Positions 19,625 to 29,888 of a DNA stretch of 64,000 nt are shown here, piece after piece; position 1 is the stretch's first letter, and every line of letters starts with the position of its first letter. The notes below the pieces were generated by a model. That model did not search any database. It had not been told where the DNA came from and saw only the letters and a list, made by a program, of their open reading frames with translations. Made by a program: the position numbers and the translations under genes. The stretch comes from Pandoraea horticolens (GTDB lineage Bacteria; Pseudomonadota; Gammaproteobacteria; Burkholderiales; Burkholderiaceae), in contig NZ_CABPSM010000009.1 of assembly GCF_902459555.1 (NCBI RefSeq), forward strand, positions 1-64,000, written 5' to 3'.

Positions 19625-20578
19625 ATGATCCAGATCGAGGACCTGCGTCTGATCGAGGCCTTGGCACAGTCGGCGTCGCTCAGCGCGGCGGCGCGTATGC
19701 TCAACGTGACGCCGCCCGCCCTGTCCGCCCGGCTGCGCAAGCTTGAAGCCACGCTCGGGCTTGCGCTGGCCACGCGCACATCGCGTCAGTTGAGCCTGAC
19801 GGCAGAAGGCGAGCGGCTGGCACGCGAAGGGTCGGTGTTGCTCGCGCAGTTCGATGCGCTGCCCGAATCGTTTCGCCGCGAAGACAAGCGCCTGACGGGT
19901 ACGCTGCGGATCGCGGCACCGTTTGGTTACGGCCGTTACCACGTGGCGCCGGCGCTGGCGCGTTTTGCGCAACTTCATCCCGCGTTGCATCTGCAACTGG
20001 ATTTGCGCGAGACGCCTTGGCCTGACAAGCACGACTCGGATGCCGTCATCCATGTGGGGGCGGTCAGGGATTCGTCATGGATCGCTCGCCCGCTCGCCTC
20101 CAACGATCGTTGGTTGTGCGCCAGTCCGGCGTATTTGCAGCGACACGGCATCCCGGCGGTGCCGAATGATCTGTTACAGCATCGCTGCATCTGCATTCGC
20201 GAAAACGATGAGGACGTGACGTTGTGGCGATTCCGGCGGGGAGCGAAATCGCCAGCGCCGATGGCCCGCCGTTCGTCGGCACGCGACAGTGTGCGCGTCG
20301 TCCCTGCTTACACGAGCAATGACGGCAGCGTGGCGCGCGAATGGGCCGAGCAGGGGCTTGGATTGGTCTTGCGTTCGGAGTGGGATACCCGCGACGCCGT
20401 GGCGGCGGGCAAGTTGGTTCGGGTGCTGGCAGACTGGGCGTTCGATAGCGCGCCGGTCACGTTGCTGGTGCCGACAAGGCGCGGGCGCACTGCACGGCTA
20501 CAGGCGCTGATGACATTTCTGGAGGACGCCCTGGGCACATCGACACCGGTACGCCGCAAGCGCCCTCGGGCGGGTTAA
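19625..20578 (+). CDS. LysR family regulator, divergent from HAD/PLP operon
   Basis: 317 residues. The HTH (LIEALAQSASLSAAARML, VTPPALSARLRKLE) starts at residue 9 from ATG 19625. The effector domain has the pattern of the DsdC/DmlR-type group (LRIAAPFGYGRYHVAPAL, DAVIHVGAV, PLASNDRWLCASPAYL). The 128-bp divergent gap with the HAD gene suggests it controls that operon. The tail is Arg-rich. Confidence 0.87.
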   Translation: MIQIEDLRLIEALAQSASLSAAARMLNVTPPALSARLRKLEATLGLALATRTSRQLSLTAEGERLAREGSVLLAQFDALPESFRREDKRLTGTLRIAAPFGYGRYHVAPALARFAQLHPALHLQLDLRETPWPDKHDSDAVIHVGAVRDSSWIARPLASNDRWLCASPAYLQRHGIPAVPNDLLQHRCICIRENDEDVTLWRFRRGAKSPAPMARRSSARDSVRVVPAYTSNDGSVAREWAEQGLGLVLRSEWDTRDAVAAGKLVRVLADWAFDSAPVTLLVPTRRGRTARLQALMTFLEDALGTSTPVRRKRPRAG

Positions 20579-20590
20579 GCGCTTCGTTTC

Positions 20591-20634
20591 GCGCCGCCAG
20601 TGCAGCGTATTCCGATCGGCGCGGCTGGCGGCGC
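20591..20634. terminator. inverted repeat between convergent genes
   Basis: GCGCCGCCAG (20591-20600) and CTGGCGGCGC (20625-20634) are exact complements with a 24-nt spacer, lying between the convergent LysR and binding-protein genes. The position suits a bidirectional terminator, but the loop is long and no T-run is seen. Confidence 0.35.
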
Positions 20635-20661
20635 TCGTGATCCGAGGCAGGAACGAAAGGA

Positions 20662-21630
20662 TTAGCCGGTCGTATTGAGCAGCGTGGCGTCCGCTACGCG
20701 GATCGGGCGTGGAATGAGCTTGAGTTGAAGGAACGTATCCGCAATGCGCTGTTGCGCGGCCAACACAGGCTCGGAAACCGGCTTGTAGATATGGGCGTAG
20801 TGACGCAGCCCTTGTTCGATGACCTTGGCGTCGAGTCCCTGAATCGGTGAGAGTTTTGCGGCGGCACCCGCATAATCCGCACGAATCTGCTGCCCGGTCT
20901 GGCCAAGCGATTCGAGCGTCGCCTTGATGACGTCGGGCCGCTTGGTGACGAACGTGCGCTGACTCAGGAAGAACTGATGGTGATCGGCCGCCCCTTCGGC
21001 GTTAGCCAGCAGGCGCACGGGGCTTTGGTCGAGCACGGCCGTGAGGAACGGGTCCCAGATGGCCCACGCGTCGACCGAGCCGCGCTCCAGAGCCGCACGG
21101 GCGTCTGCCGGCGCGAGATAGACCGGATCGATGTCGCCGAAGTCCAGGCCGTGCTTGCGCAGCAGCGCGACGAGGAACCAGTGCACGTCCGATCCTTTAT
21201 TGAACGCCACCTTGCGGCGCTTCAGGTCGGCAACCGTCTTGATGGGCGACGTGTTGGCGACCACCACGCCTTCGGCCAGCGGCGTTGGAACTTCATAGGC
21301 GCTGTACACGAAATCGGCGCCGGCGGCCTGTGCGAAGACGGGGGGCGCTTCGCCAACGTAGCCGAAGTCGATGGCGCCGACGTTCAGCCCTTCGAGCAAC
21401 TGAGGCCCGGCAGCGAACTCCGCCCACGTCACATCCACGCCGAGGGGCCGCAGACGCGCTTCGAGCGATCCGTTGGCCTTGGCGAGCACCAGTGTGCTCG
21501 CAGCCTTCTGATAGCCGATGCGGAACTTGCCTGCTTCATAGGCGGCCCGTGCCGGGAGGGCAAGCGAGGCGGCGCTTGCCCCCAGCATCGCAAGGAAATG
21601 CCGGCGTGAGATCGGGTCGAGGGGTTTCAT
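20662..21630 (-). CDS. Tat-exported aliphatic sulfonate-binding protein (SsuA-like)
   Basis: Periplasmic sulfonate-family binding protein of 322 residues. Twin-arginine signal SRRHFLAMLGASAASLALPARA, then FRIGYQKAASTLVLAKANGSLE, a typical SsuA beginning, and VDAWAIWDPFLTAV in the second lobe. ATG 21630 places the RR at residues 9-10; an ATG at 21675 would add 15 residues with no ribosome-binding site. It is an orphan here: no ABC permease or ATPase is adjacent. Confidence 0.87.
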   Translation of the reverse strand: MKPLDPISRRHFLAMLGASAASLALPARAAYEAGKFRIGYQKAASTLVLAKANGSLEARLRPLGVDVTWAEFAAGPQLLEGLNVGAIDFGYVGEAPPVFAQAAGADFVYSAYEVPTPLAEGVVVANTSPIKTVADLKRRKVAFNKGSDVHWFLVALLRKHGLDFGDIDPVYLAPADARAALERGSVDAWAIWDPFLTAVLDQSPVRLLANAEGAADHHQFFLSQRTFVTKRPDVIKATLESLGQTGQQIRADYAGAAAKLSPIQGLDAKVIEQGLRHYAHIYKPVSEPVLAAQQRIADTFLQLKLIPRPIRVADATLLNTTG

Positions 21631-21717
21631 GCGTGCTGCCCCGTTTGCGTTGACTGGGTTTGACGGATTATCCATGCCGGCGCGCGGCGAGCAACGAAGC
21701 GTTTGTGCTTTGGATAT

Positions 21718-23268
21718 TTACGATTGCGGGGCAATGTAGGTCACGCACAGCGGGATGAGCGAGGTGCCGCCGTGATAGGAAAACGGGACGGTTTCACGCG
21801 CGTCGATCACGAGCGTGGGCCATTGCGCCAGCGTGCGCGTAAAGCTGGCGCGTGGGCAGGATTGCCCAGGTGGTCCGAGCAGGATGGCGCCGTGCGCACG
21901 GACGTCCGCTTCGTCGATGTCCTTCGTATAGATGTTGGGACGGCGCGCCTCCGACCATTGCATGAGCAGGCGCGGGTTGCCCGGCGCGTAGAACGTCAGC
22001 CACGTTGCGACGTGATCGTGACCGACGTAACGCAGGGGCATGTGATAGCGCTCCTGCCAGCGCTGTTCCAGCGTCACGCTCGCCGCCTTGATTCCGCTGA
22101 ATTTTTGTCCTGCATTGCGCAGATTGGCGGATAGGAACACGACGTAGCCGGCCATCACCAGCAGGCCGGCGGCGGGCAGCCAGCGTGCAATGCGCCATGA
22201 GCGAACCGCCATGCCCGGCTGCACGCAGGCAACCAGCACGGCGGGCAGTGAGACGGCAAATGGCTGGAGCCATTCGGAGATGCGTCCGCCGTTATGGAGC
22301 GTGAAGTACAGCAGGATCGGGAGCAGCGGTAGTAACAGGACACCCGCAACGATGCGGGCATCGATCGGCGGCCGTCTAAATCGCACGCCGACAACGCGCA
22401 TTACGAGCGCCAGTATCGCGACCGGATAGAACGCCGTGAGTGCGCCGCAAAGCGCGCGAGCATTCAGTCGCGGTTTGATTTGATCGTCCACCCAGCGAAA
22501 CGCGGCGAAGTCGTGATGGGCAAGCCAGACGACGTTGGGAGCGATCAGCGCAACGAAGATCCCCAGCCCGAGCAGGAAGGCCGGGTGGCGGTAGTGACGT
22601 CGTGCCTGCGGCGCGCTGAGGATGACGACGAGAATGGCGCCGAGCAGCGCAAACGTCGAGTACTTCGTCATGGCCGCCAGCCCGGCGACGACGGCAAACG
22701 CTGGCCAGTACCGCGGCGAGTCGAGCAGGGCACGAATGAACAGCCAGAGCATCCACGGCCAGAGCATGACGAGCAGATAGTTGTCGTTGTACGGAAGGAT
22801 GTCGATGTTGATCGCGCCCGACAAATGCAGGCTCAGCATGGCAAGCCAGGCGAGGCTACGCTCCCCCGACAGTCGATGCGCCAGATGCCAGACGCCGAGC
22901 ATGCCGATGGCGACGGCAGCGAAATGCGAGGCATACCAATAGATCGCCATTGCCTCGCCGTCGAGACCAAGGACGGGCCACATCGAGAACCCGACCAGCC
23001 ACGGGTTCTTCGGCGTTCCCCATTCGGCATTACGCGCCCAGTTGAAGGCTTCGACGGCATCGAAAGGCACGGTCGGGTCGAGTGACGCACTCACAAGCGT
23101 CCAAACGATCGCGTAGATCGACACGTAAAACGCCGGCGAACGCGCAATGGCGCGCATCGGGCGCGCCAAGCGTTCGATAGACGCTAAGGCGTAGGTAGCC
23201 AAGTAGGGATTGTCCGGTACGGACGCGTCGTGTTTTTGCATGCGCGCTTCGACTGAAAGCCCGTGCAT
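21718..23268 (-). CDS. membrane glycosyltransferase, GT39/GT83 (ArnT-like) family
   Basis: 516-residue polytopic inner-membrane protein with roughly 11 hydrophobic segments and a periplasmic C-terminal part. The first loop carries the acidic motif after TM1 (DPTVPFDAVEAFNW) and the NPWL segment of polyprenyl-phosphate-dependent sugar transferases, the group that includes lipid A aminoarabinose transferase. ATG 23268 has GGAG 7 nt upstream. The sugar and acceptor are unknown; it stands alone rather than in an arn operon. Confidence 0.8.
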   Translation of the reverse strand: MHGLSVEARMQKHDASVPDNPYLATYALASIERLARPMRAIARSPAFYVSIYAIVWTLVSASLDPTVPFDAVEAFNWARNAEWGTPKNPWLVGFSMWPVLGLDGEAMAIYWYASHFAAVAIGMLGVWHLAHRLSGERSLAWLAMLSLHLSGAINIDILPYNDNYLLVMLWPWMLWLFIRALLDSPRYWPAFAVVAGLAAMTKYSTFALLGAILVVILSAPQARRHYRHPAFLLGLGIFVALIAPNVVWLAHHDFAAFRWVDDQIKPRLNARALCGALTAFYPVAILALVMRVVGVRFRRPPIDARIVAGVLLLPLLPILLYFTLHNGGRISEWLQPFAVSLPAVLVACVQPGMAVRSWRIARWLPAAGLLVMAGYVVFLSANLRNAGQKFSGIKAASVTLEQRWQERYHMPLRYVGHDHVATWLTFYAPGNPRLLMQWSEARRPNIYTKDIDEADVRAHGAILLGPPGQSCPRASFTRTLAQWPTLVIDARETVPFSYHGGTSLIPLCVTYIAPQS

Positions 23269-23465
23269 GTGTTCGCTCCGCTGTTTTGCAATCCAAATCA
23301 AATAAAATGGATTAACAATCTGTTGGAGTGCATTGTTTTTATTGATATTTCTGTCTTCGTGATGCTGCCGGAGATGCCAATCCGGTCAAATATGTTCACA
23401 TACGGGAACAAAATAGAACGAATGAAAAGGAATGGCAACAAATTGGCATTCGGATGTGCGAGATG

Positions 23466-23873
23466 TCATACGCTATCTGCGGGCGCGTCCACGATCAGGG
23501 CCGGGTTCAAGCGCCGGATGCGCTGATCGATGAAGTATCCGCCGCCTTCCTGATAGCGAAGATAAAGGCGCCCGCATTCGCGGCATCGGCAGACGTTCGC
23601 GCGGTTGTATGGAAAGTAGCGAGGCGCAATCGGCGCGTCGACAGTCCAATACGACGTGCCGTCGGGATGATACTCACTGAACGTCGGCTCCTGTGAGTCG
23701 TGCAATGCCATGAGCGTGCCCATGGCTTCCAGTTGATGGTCGGGCAGCGAGTTCGGCAGACTGGCCCAGCCGTCGAGCGGGGTTTTCGTGCATTGGCAGG
23801 CGGTGGAGATGTGACCGACCGATTGGGCGAGCGCGAGGAGTGCCGCGTGATCGAGATAAGTGAGATCGCTCAT
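23466..23873 (-). CDS. conserved hypothetical protein with a Cys4-type motif
   Basis: 135 residues, not recognised. It has CQC near residue 27 and CRCRECGRLYLRY near residue 95, which could bind a metal, and ends in a Pro/Ala-rich tail. It starts 33 bp after dgdA and is probably co-transcribed with it. It has no signal peptide and no membrane segment. Confidence 0.65.
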   Translation of the reverse strand: MSDLTYLDHAALLALAQSVGHISTACQCTKTPLDGWASLPNSLPDHQLEAMGTLMALHDSQEPTFSEYHPDGTSYWTVDAPIAPRYFPYNRANVCRCRECGRLYLRYQEGGGYFIDQRIRRLNPALIVDAPADSV

Positions 23874-23906
23874 GTGGAATGTCGGATTGGCTTTGCGCCG
23901 GTTTCG

Positions 23907-25336
<1,430 letters not shown>

Positions 25337-26194
25337 ATGTCTCTTGAAATCGATCTGCTGCGCTCGTTCGTTGCGATTGTCCAAGCCGGCTCGCTCAGCC
25401 GTGCGGCGCAGCGAATTGCCCGCACGCAGTCGGCGTTGAGCCAACAGATGAAGCGTCTGGAAGTCATTGTCGACCAGCCGCTGTTGCAGCGCACCGGGCG
25501 AGGTGTTGTGCTGACGAGCCCCGGCGAGCGCCTGCTTGGGCATGCGCAGAGAATTCTCCGGGTGCACGACGAAGCCATGGCGGATATGTCGGGGCGTGGG
25601 CTGAGCGGCACCATCCGCTTCGGCTGCCCGGACGACTATGCCACCGCATTTCTGCCCCATTTGCTGCGCGAGTTTGCCGTGGCGCACCCCCATGCGCTGG
25701 TCGAAGTCATTTGTGGACCGACGCCGCGGCTGCTTGAACAACTGAAACGGCACGCGCTGGATTTGGCGCTGATTTCCCTGCCGGAAGGGGTGGGCGAGGG
25801 CAGTGTCATCCGCCGCGAGCCGTTGGTATGGATCGGGAATCCGGGGCTGGAAGCAGTGCTTGCCAATGCGTGCGAACCGCTGCCGCTGGCGTTGTCCGAC
25901 CCCGACACGCTCGACCATATCGCGGCTTGCGAGGCGTTGACGCAGGCGGGCCGGGCGTATCGCATTGCCTATGCGAGCAGCAGTCTGTCCGGGCTGATAG
26001 CGTTGGCGCGTTCGGGGCAAGCGTTTGCCGTCATGACCCAGACTGCGGTGCCCTCGGATTTACGCATTGTTACAGGTGATACGCTGCCGCCGTTGCCGTC
26101 TGTCGGGATTACGGTAAAGTTCGATCGCGCACGCCCGAATCACCTGAGCACGGCGTTTGCCGATCACATCCGGCAGACGCTGGCGGTGTTGTAG
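25337..26194 (+). CDS. dgdR: LysR-type regulator of dgdA
   Basis: 285-residue LysR regulator. HTH LLRSFVAIVQAGSLSRAAQR and TQSALSQQMKRLE starts at residue 6, and the rest resembles known DgdR (LLQRTGRGVVLTSPGERLL, HAQRILR). It is divergent from dgdA exactly as in B. cepacia. ATG 25337 gives MSLEID; a TTG two codons earlier has a better-spaced GAGG, and ATG 25298 would add 13 residues, so the exact start is open. Confidence 0.9.
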   Translation: MSLEIDLLRSFVAIVQAGSLSRAAQRIARTQSALSQQMKRLEVIVDQPLLQRTGRGVVLTSPGERLLGHAQRILRVHDEAMADMSGRGLSGTIRFGCPDDYATAFLPHLLREFAVAHPHALVEVICGPTPRLLEQLKRHALDLALISLPEGVGEGSVIRREPLVWIGNPGLEAVLANACEPLPLALSDPDTLDHIAACEALTQAGRAYRIAYASSSLSGLIALARSGQAFAVMTQTAVPSDLRIVTGDTLPPLPSVGITVKFDRARPNHLSTAFADHIRQTLAVL

Positions 26195-26382
26195 CAGGGG
26201 AAACGGATAGGGCACGTCAGCCGGTTCCTGTCCGGGTGAATTTGAAGCACAATTGCGCGTGGTTTCGAGGCGGAGGCAGCAGCATCCGCGCTATTCAAGA
26301 AAAAGTCGGGTTCCGGGCCTTCGGAATATGTAACGAAGGCGGAGAATCCGGGGGTGATTCCGTTTTTTGTATCGAGGTCGAT

Positions 26383-26511
26383 ATGTTGTCGCGTTTCGTG
26401 GCATTTTTCCTGGTGATTGGTTCGCTGCTCTCTCTGGCAGCCTGCAATACTGTCGATGGCGTGGGGCAAGATATCTCTGGCGCCGCGCGCACGGTCAAGC
26501 GGGCACTGTAA
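26383..26511 (+). CDS. entericidin-like small lipoprotein
   Basis: 42-residue lipoprotein. N-terminal hydrophobic stretch MLSRFVAFFLVIGSLLSLAA with the lipobox LAAC, then the short tail NTVDGVGQDISGAARTVKRA characteristic of the entericidin A/B (EcnAB) family, known as cell-envelope lipoproteins with a proposed programmed-death role. Located between dgdR and the AhpD-like gene. The reading frame is open further upstream but the ATG at 26383 places the lipobox correctly. Confidence 0.8.
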   Translation: MLSRFVAFFLVIGSLLSLAACNTVDGVGQDISGAARTVKRAL

Positions 26512-26605
26512 GCTGCGCTGGCACCGTGCCAGGGGCCGGTGTCATTGGGGAATGCTTGTAATCTACGGCTTCACTTCATCAACGACTATCCGGTACAGCC
26601 CATCC

Positions 26606-26998
26606 ATGAGCCAGCAAAAGCCCGTTGAATATGCATCCGCCACGCCCGAGGTCAAGGCCGTCTTCGATGACATCAAGGCCACTCGCGGCGTGCCCGACGT
26701 CAACAATTTCTGGAAGTACATTGCCCAGCACCCGCCGACACTCGAGCGCACGTGGGACAGCGTCAAGGATGTGATGGCGCCGGGCGCGCTCGACCCGCTC
26801 ATCAAGGAACTGATCTATGTGGCGGTCAGTGTCACGAACAACTGCGGATATTGTGTGGCCAGCCACACGGCGGCGGCGCGGCGCGCGGGGATGACTGACG
26901 AGATGTTCGGTGAACTGCTTGCCGTTGTCGGCATGGCTAACGAAACGAACCGGCTCGCGGTGGGGTATCGCGTGCCGATCGATCCTGCATTCGAGTAA
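26606..26998 (+). CDS. carboxymuconolactone decarboxylase/AhpD-like protein
   Basis: 130-residue all-helical CMD-family protein with the redox motif CGYCVASH typical of AhpD-type members, which act in peroxide defence or as small disulfide reductants. LIKELIYVAVSVTNNCGYC is the family core. Only one domain is present. The ATG at 26606 has a weak Shine-Dalgarno. No AhpC partner is nearby. Confidence 0.85.
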   Translation: MSQQKPVEYASATPEVKAVFDDIKATRGVPDVNNFWKYIAQHPPTLERTWDSVKDVMAPGALDPLIKELIYVAVSVTNNCGYCVASHTAAARRAGMTDEMFGELLAVVGMANETNRLAVGYRVPIDPAFE

Positions 26999-27020
26999 TT
27001 CGGGTCAAAGGAAGGACGGA

Positions 27021-27252
27021 TCAGCGCGCGAGACCGCGCGCGATCCATTGCCGATACTGCCGCGTCTGGCATGCCGTGCGTTGCCCGTGAGGATCAGGCC
27101 CGCCCCCCCTGTGCCCACGCGTCGTAGAGCCGCAATAGCGCGTCGGACGGCGCGTGGTCGGCATCCGCCATGTTCTCCTCCATGGCCGCCTTGGCAATGC
27201 GGTTGGGGATCGATGTGCCATTGGGCAGCGTGAGGGGCGTAAAGAGTGCCAT
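27021..27252 (-). pseudogene. remnant of an Old Yellow Enzyme family flavin oxidoreductase
   Basis: ATG 27252 opens MALFTPLTLPNGTSIPNR followed by AKAAMEENMADAD, the N-terminus of an NADH:flavin oxidoreductase (OYE family, normally over 350 residues). A run of seven G (27103-27109, read as C on plus) shifts the frame, so the original frame ends after AWAQGGRA. The +1 frame restores AGLILTGN and then stops resembling the family. A third frame gives RQYRQWIARGLAR and a stop, plausibly the original C-terminus. Most of the gene has been deleted. Confidence 0.7.
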
Positions 27253-27771
27253 GGTCGATGCCTCGAAACCTGTCAACGCTGATCGACGCCATCGAGCAAC
27301 GCGCCGAAGGGGAGGATTGTCAGACGGCAGCCCTGCGCTTGCTGACGTCGGTTCGCCTGCGCCAGAGCCTGCGTCAGAACATACCGCAGACGATTCCCCC
27401 GCGCAGCGCAGGAAGAAAGCGCGCCTGAAACCGATGCTCGTATTTTGCCTCCGGTTTCTGCTGTTCTCCCCGCTTTGTTGCCCTTTTTTACACCGCCCTC
27501 CAGACGGACCTTGGCCCCTTTCCGCCTCTCAGACATAAACCCAACTCGCTGCAGAAAGGAGCCAAGGTCCGTCTCCGTTCCCGTCCGTTGTGCTTCTCTT
27601 TCCTATGGCTTCTTGCCTCAGGGGCTCCCGCTCTCTCATGGGACCGCCCAGAAACCATGTCGCGACAGGTGCTTTGGAAACCCGTTATGCTTCTTTGCTT
27701 AATGCTTGGCTTAACCTTTTTTTCGGTGACCATTTTTTGTCATCGTATTCGCTTTTCTGGAGTTCCCGCTC
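27253..27771. other. intergenic region upstream of serine acetyltransferase
   Basis: No convincing gene. It is pyrimidine-rich on the plus strand, and open frames through it have no protein-like features. It holds copy 2 of the 73-bp hairpin at 27501-27573. The last 100 bases are AT-richer (T-run at 27717-27723) and probably contain the promoter of the acetyltransferase. Confidence 0.5.
27501..27573 (-). repeat. 73-bp dispersed hairpin repeat, copy 2
   Basis: Arms GACGGACCTTGGCCCCTTTC (27503-27522) and GAAAGGAGCCAAGGTCCGTC (27554-27573) around a 31-nt loop. Relative to copy 1 the stem has TT/AA in place of GG/CC, both pairs being preserved, and one loop base differs. Minus-strand orientation is given so that the odd pair is G-U in RNA, as in copy 1. 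Flanks are pyrimidine-rich on the plus strand, as they are on the minus strand at copy 1. Confidence 0.7.
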
Positions 27772-28713
27772 GTGGCCGCTTTCGAAATCGACGATATCGT
27801 CTCCTCACTGCACTCCGCACGCCTGCGCTGGCGTGACAGCCAACGTCGCCTGCTCGAATCCGGTGGACGCGATCTGCCCTCCCGTGAACGACTCGCAGAA
27901 ATCATCACACAATTCAAAGGCGTCCTCTTTCCCATGCGCCTCGGACCCCTCGACCTTCACCAGCAAGGCGAAAACTATTACGTCGGCCATACCCTCACCA
28001 GCGTCCTCAACGACCTCTCGGAACAAGCGCGACTCGAATGGCGCTATAAGGCCCGGCACAACGCCGAGATCACTCAGGCCCTCATCGAGGAACGCGCCCA
28101 CTCAGCTATTCAAGAATTCGCCAGCAAACTCCCGGAAATCCGCGAACTGCTCGACTGCGACGTGCTCGCCGCCTATCAAGGTGACCCAGCCGCCGGCAGC
28201 GTCGACGAAGTCCTGATCTGCTACCCCGGCATCCACGCCATGATCCATCACCGGATCGCCCACGAACTCTATCGCCTCGAACTGCCACTGCTCGCCCGCA
28301 TCATCGCCGAACAAGCCCACTCGGATACCGGTATCGATATCCACCCCGGTGCCCAAATCGGTGCCGGCTTCTTTATCGACCACGGAACCGGCGTGGTCAT
28401 CGGTGAGACCGCAATCCTCGGCCAACGCGTGCGCGTATATCAAGCCGTCACGCTCGGCGCCAAACGCTTCCCCGCCGACGACGACGGCAATCCGCGCAAG
28501 GGACTCGCTCGCCACCCGATCGTGGAAGACAACGTGGTCATTTATGCCGGTGCGACAATTCTCGGCCGAGTCACGATCGGCCAAGGCTCCGTCATCGGCG
28601 GCAACGTCTGGCTAACGCAAGACGTTCCCCCCTATAGCAACATCACTCAAGCCCGCTCCCGCACAGAAGCCGGCTCGCCCCCCGTCTCCGGATGCGATAA
28701 CGACCCATCCTGA
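27772..28713 (+). CDS. cysE: serine O-acetyltransferase (EpsC/CysE type)
   Basis: 313-residue enzyme of cysteine biosynthesis, acetylating L-serine to O-acetylserine. The N-terminal helical domain is followed by left-handed beta-helix hexapeptide repeats (DIHPGAQIGAGFFIDHGTGV, IGETAILGQRVRVYQAVTLG, IYAGATILGRVTIGQGSVIG). The length and N-terminus fit the longer EpsC-like branch. It starts with GTG 27772 behind GGAG, and ends 26 bp from the convergent MerR gene. The hairpin repeat lies 199 bp upstream. Confidence 0.92.
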   Translation: MAAFEIDDIVSSLHSARLRWRDSQRRLLESGGRDLPSRERLAEIITQFKGVLFPMRLGPLDLHQQGENYYVGHTLTSVLNDLSEQARLEWRYKARHNAEITQALIEERAHSAIQEFASKLPEIRELLDCDVLAAYQGDPAAGSVDEVLICYPGIHAMIHHRIAHELYRLELPLLARIIAEQAHSDTGIDIHPGAQIGAGFFIDHGTGVVIGETAILGQRVRVYQAVTLGAKRFPADDDGNPRKGLARHPIVEDNVVIYAGATILGRVTIGQGSVIGGNVWLTQDVPPYSNITQARSRTEAGSPPVSGCDNDPS

Positions 28714-28739
28714 TCCATGCGCCGCCGCGACACTTTCCT

Positions 28740-29768
28740 TCAAACCGTCTGCGGCGGTGCAGCGATTCGCGCCCGCACTTCCGGCGATGCCAAACACGTC
28801 GCCACCGCCTCGAAGCCCGGCGCACCAGCGTAGGGCGCTACGCGCACCGGCGGGCTGTGATTGGCCGGACACAACACGATGGCCTCGTCAGGGCCAACAG
28901 CCGTCAGATCGAGAATGGCCGACGAACGCGTCATCACGAAGAGCGGCTGCCTGCGCACCTTGATATATCTGCGCAAGTAGCGAATCAGCGCTTCCTGTGT
29001 GCTTCGCTCAAGATCCTGTTCGATCAAGTCGATAACCAACGCCCCGGCACGTTCACCCTCCAGCGATACAAGCAGCACGGCCAGTGCGTCGGACTCTGTG
29101 GCGCCTTCGTCCCGCAACCACGCCGTCGCGTGATCGACGCGCGCGCGTAGCGCCACGTCACGCTCAAGCGCGAGACGAGCGGTACGGCATCCTTCTCCCA
29201 GTCGATCGTCCAACCCCAGAAACGTGGCGCCGGGTAACGCCTGCGCCAATCGCATCGCCAACCGGGTCTTGCCGCTCCCCAACGATCCGATGATGTAGTT
29301 CAAGGGACGAATGTCTCGCCATTCGAACCATTCGCCACCCCACGGCCACGGCAGTTCAAAGGCGACGCTCGGGGCCGCCTGTTCGACGAGGCCGGGCAAT
29401 TCGCCTTCGGCAGGCATTCGACCTGCAGCCAGTCCCGCACGCAAGCTTCTCACTGCCTCCAGCCGCCGCAGCCGATCACGAATCTCGTCGTCAAGCACAC
29501 TGTCGTGCGAAGCCAACGCGCTCGCCAATGCTTGCGAATCGCCTCCGCTCAGTACGCGGGCCACCTGCGCCAGGCTTAACCCCAAGGCGCGCAGCGCGAC
29601 CACTTCAGCAGCCCGCGCCATGTCGGCCGGGCCATAGATGCGATAGCCCGCCGCTGTTCGACCCGGCGAAACCAATCCGTGCTGCTCGTAAAGCCGCAAA
29701 GCCTTGTTCGAGACGCCCAGCCGTCGCGCAGCATCCGACGCATTCAGGCGGACCGCAGAATCCTTCAT
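28740..29768 (-). CDS. MerR-type regulator fused to a P-loop ATPase-like domain
   Basis: 342 residues. Residues 8-75 are a MerR winged helix (NASDAARRLGVSNKALRLYE, GLVSPGRTAAGYRIY) followed by a short coiled linker (residues 85-115). Residues 155-342 form an added domain with Walker A GSLGSGKT (161-168), LGLDDRLGEG, a possible Walker B (AGALVIDLIEQDLE) and TRSSAILDL. Ordinary MerR regulators are 120-150 residues with a small effector-binding tail. It follows chrA by 120 bp on the same strand, which hints at metal or stress sensing coupled to nucleotide binding; that is inference. Confidence 0.8.
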   Translation of the reverse strand: MKDSAVRLNASDAARRLGVSNKALRLYEQHGLVSPGRTAAGYRIYGPADMARAAEVVALRALGLSLAQVARVLSGGDSQALASALASHDSVLDDEIRDRLRRLEAVRSLRAGLAAGRMPAEGELPGLVEQAAPSVAFELPWPWGGEWFEWRDIRPLNYIIGSLGSGKTRLAMRLAQALPGATFLGLDDRLGEGCRTARLALERDVALRARVDHATAWLRDEGATESDALAVLLVSLEGERAGALVIDLIEQDLERSTQEALIRYLRRYIKVRRQPLFVMTRSSAILDLTAVGPDEAIVLCPANHSPPVRVAPYAGAPGFEAVATCLASPEVRARIAAPPQTV

Positions 29769-29888
29769 CGTTCACCTCGTTGTGTTGACCCGGTTGACGC
29801 CATCGTCAGGCTGGCCCCAAGGGGCAGGTCAACAGTGATCGATGTCGCATCGAACGGGTGCCCAACGCCTGGTAAGCGCCACCGCTCG

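Noticed and set aside
27588-27836. Small hydrophobic ORF upstream of and overlapping the serine acetyltransferase start
   Set aside because: No ribosome-binding site, unlikely codon use, and it runs into the acetyltransferase in another frame.
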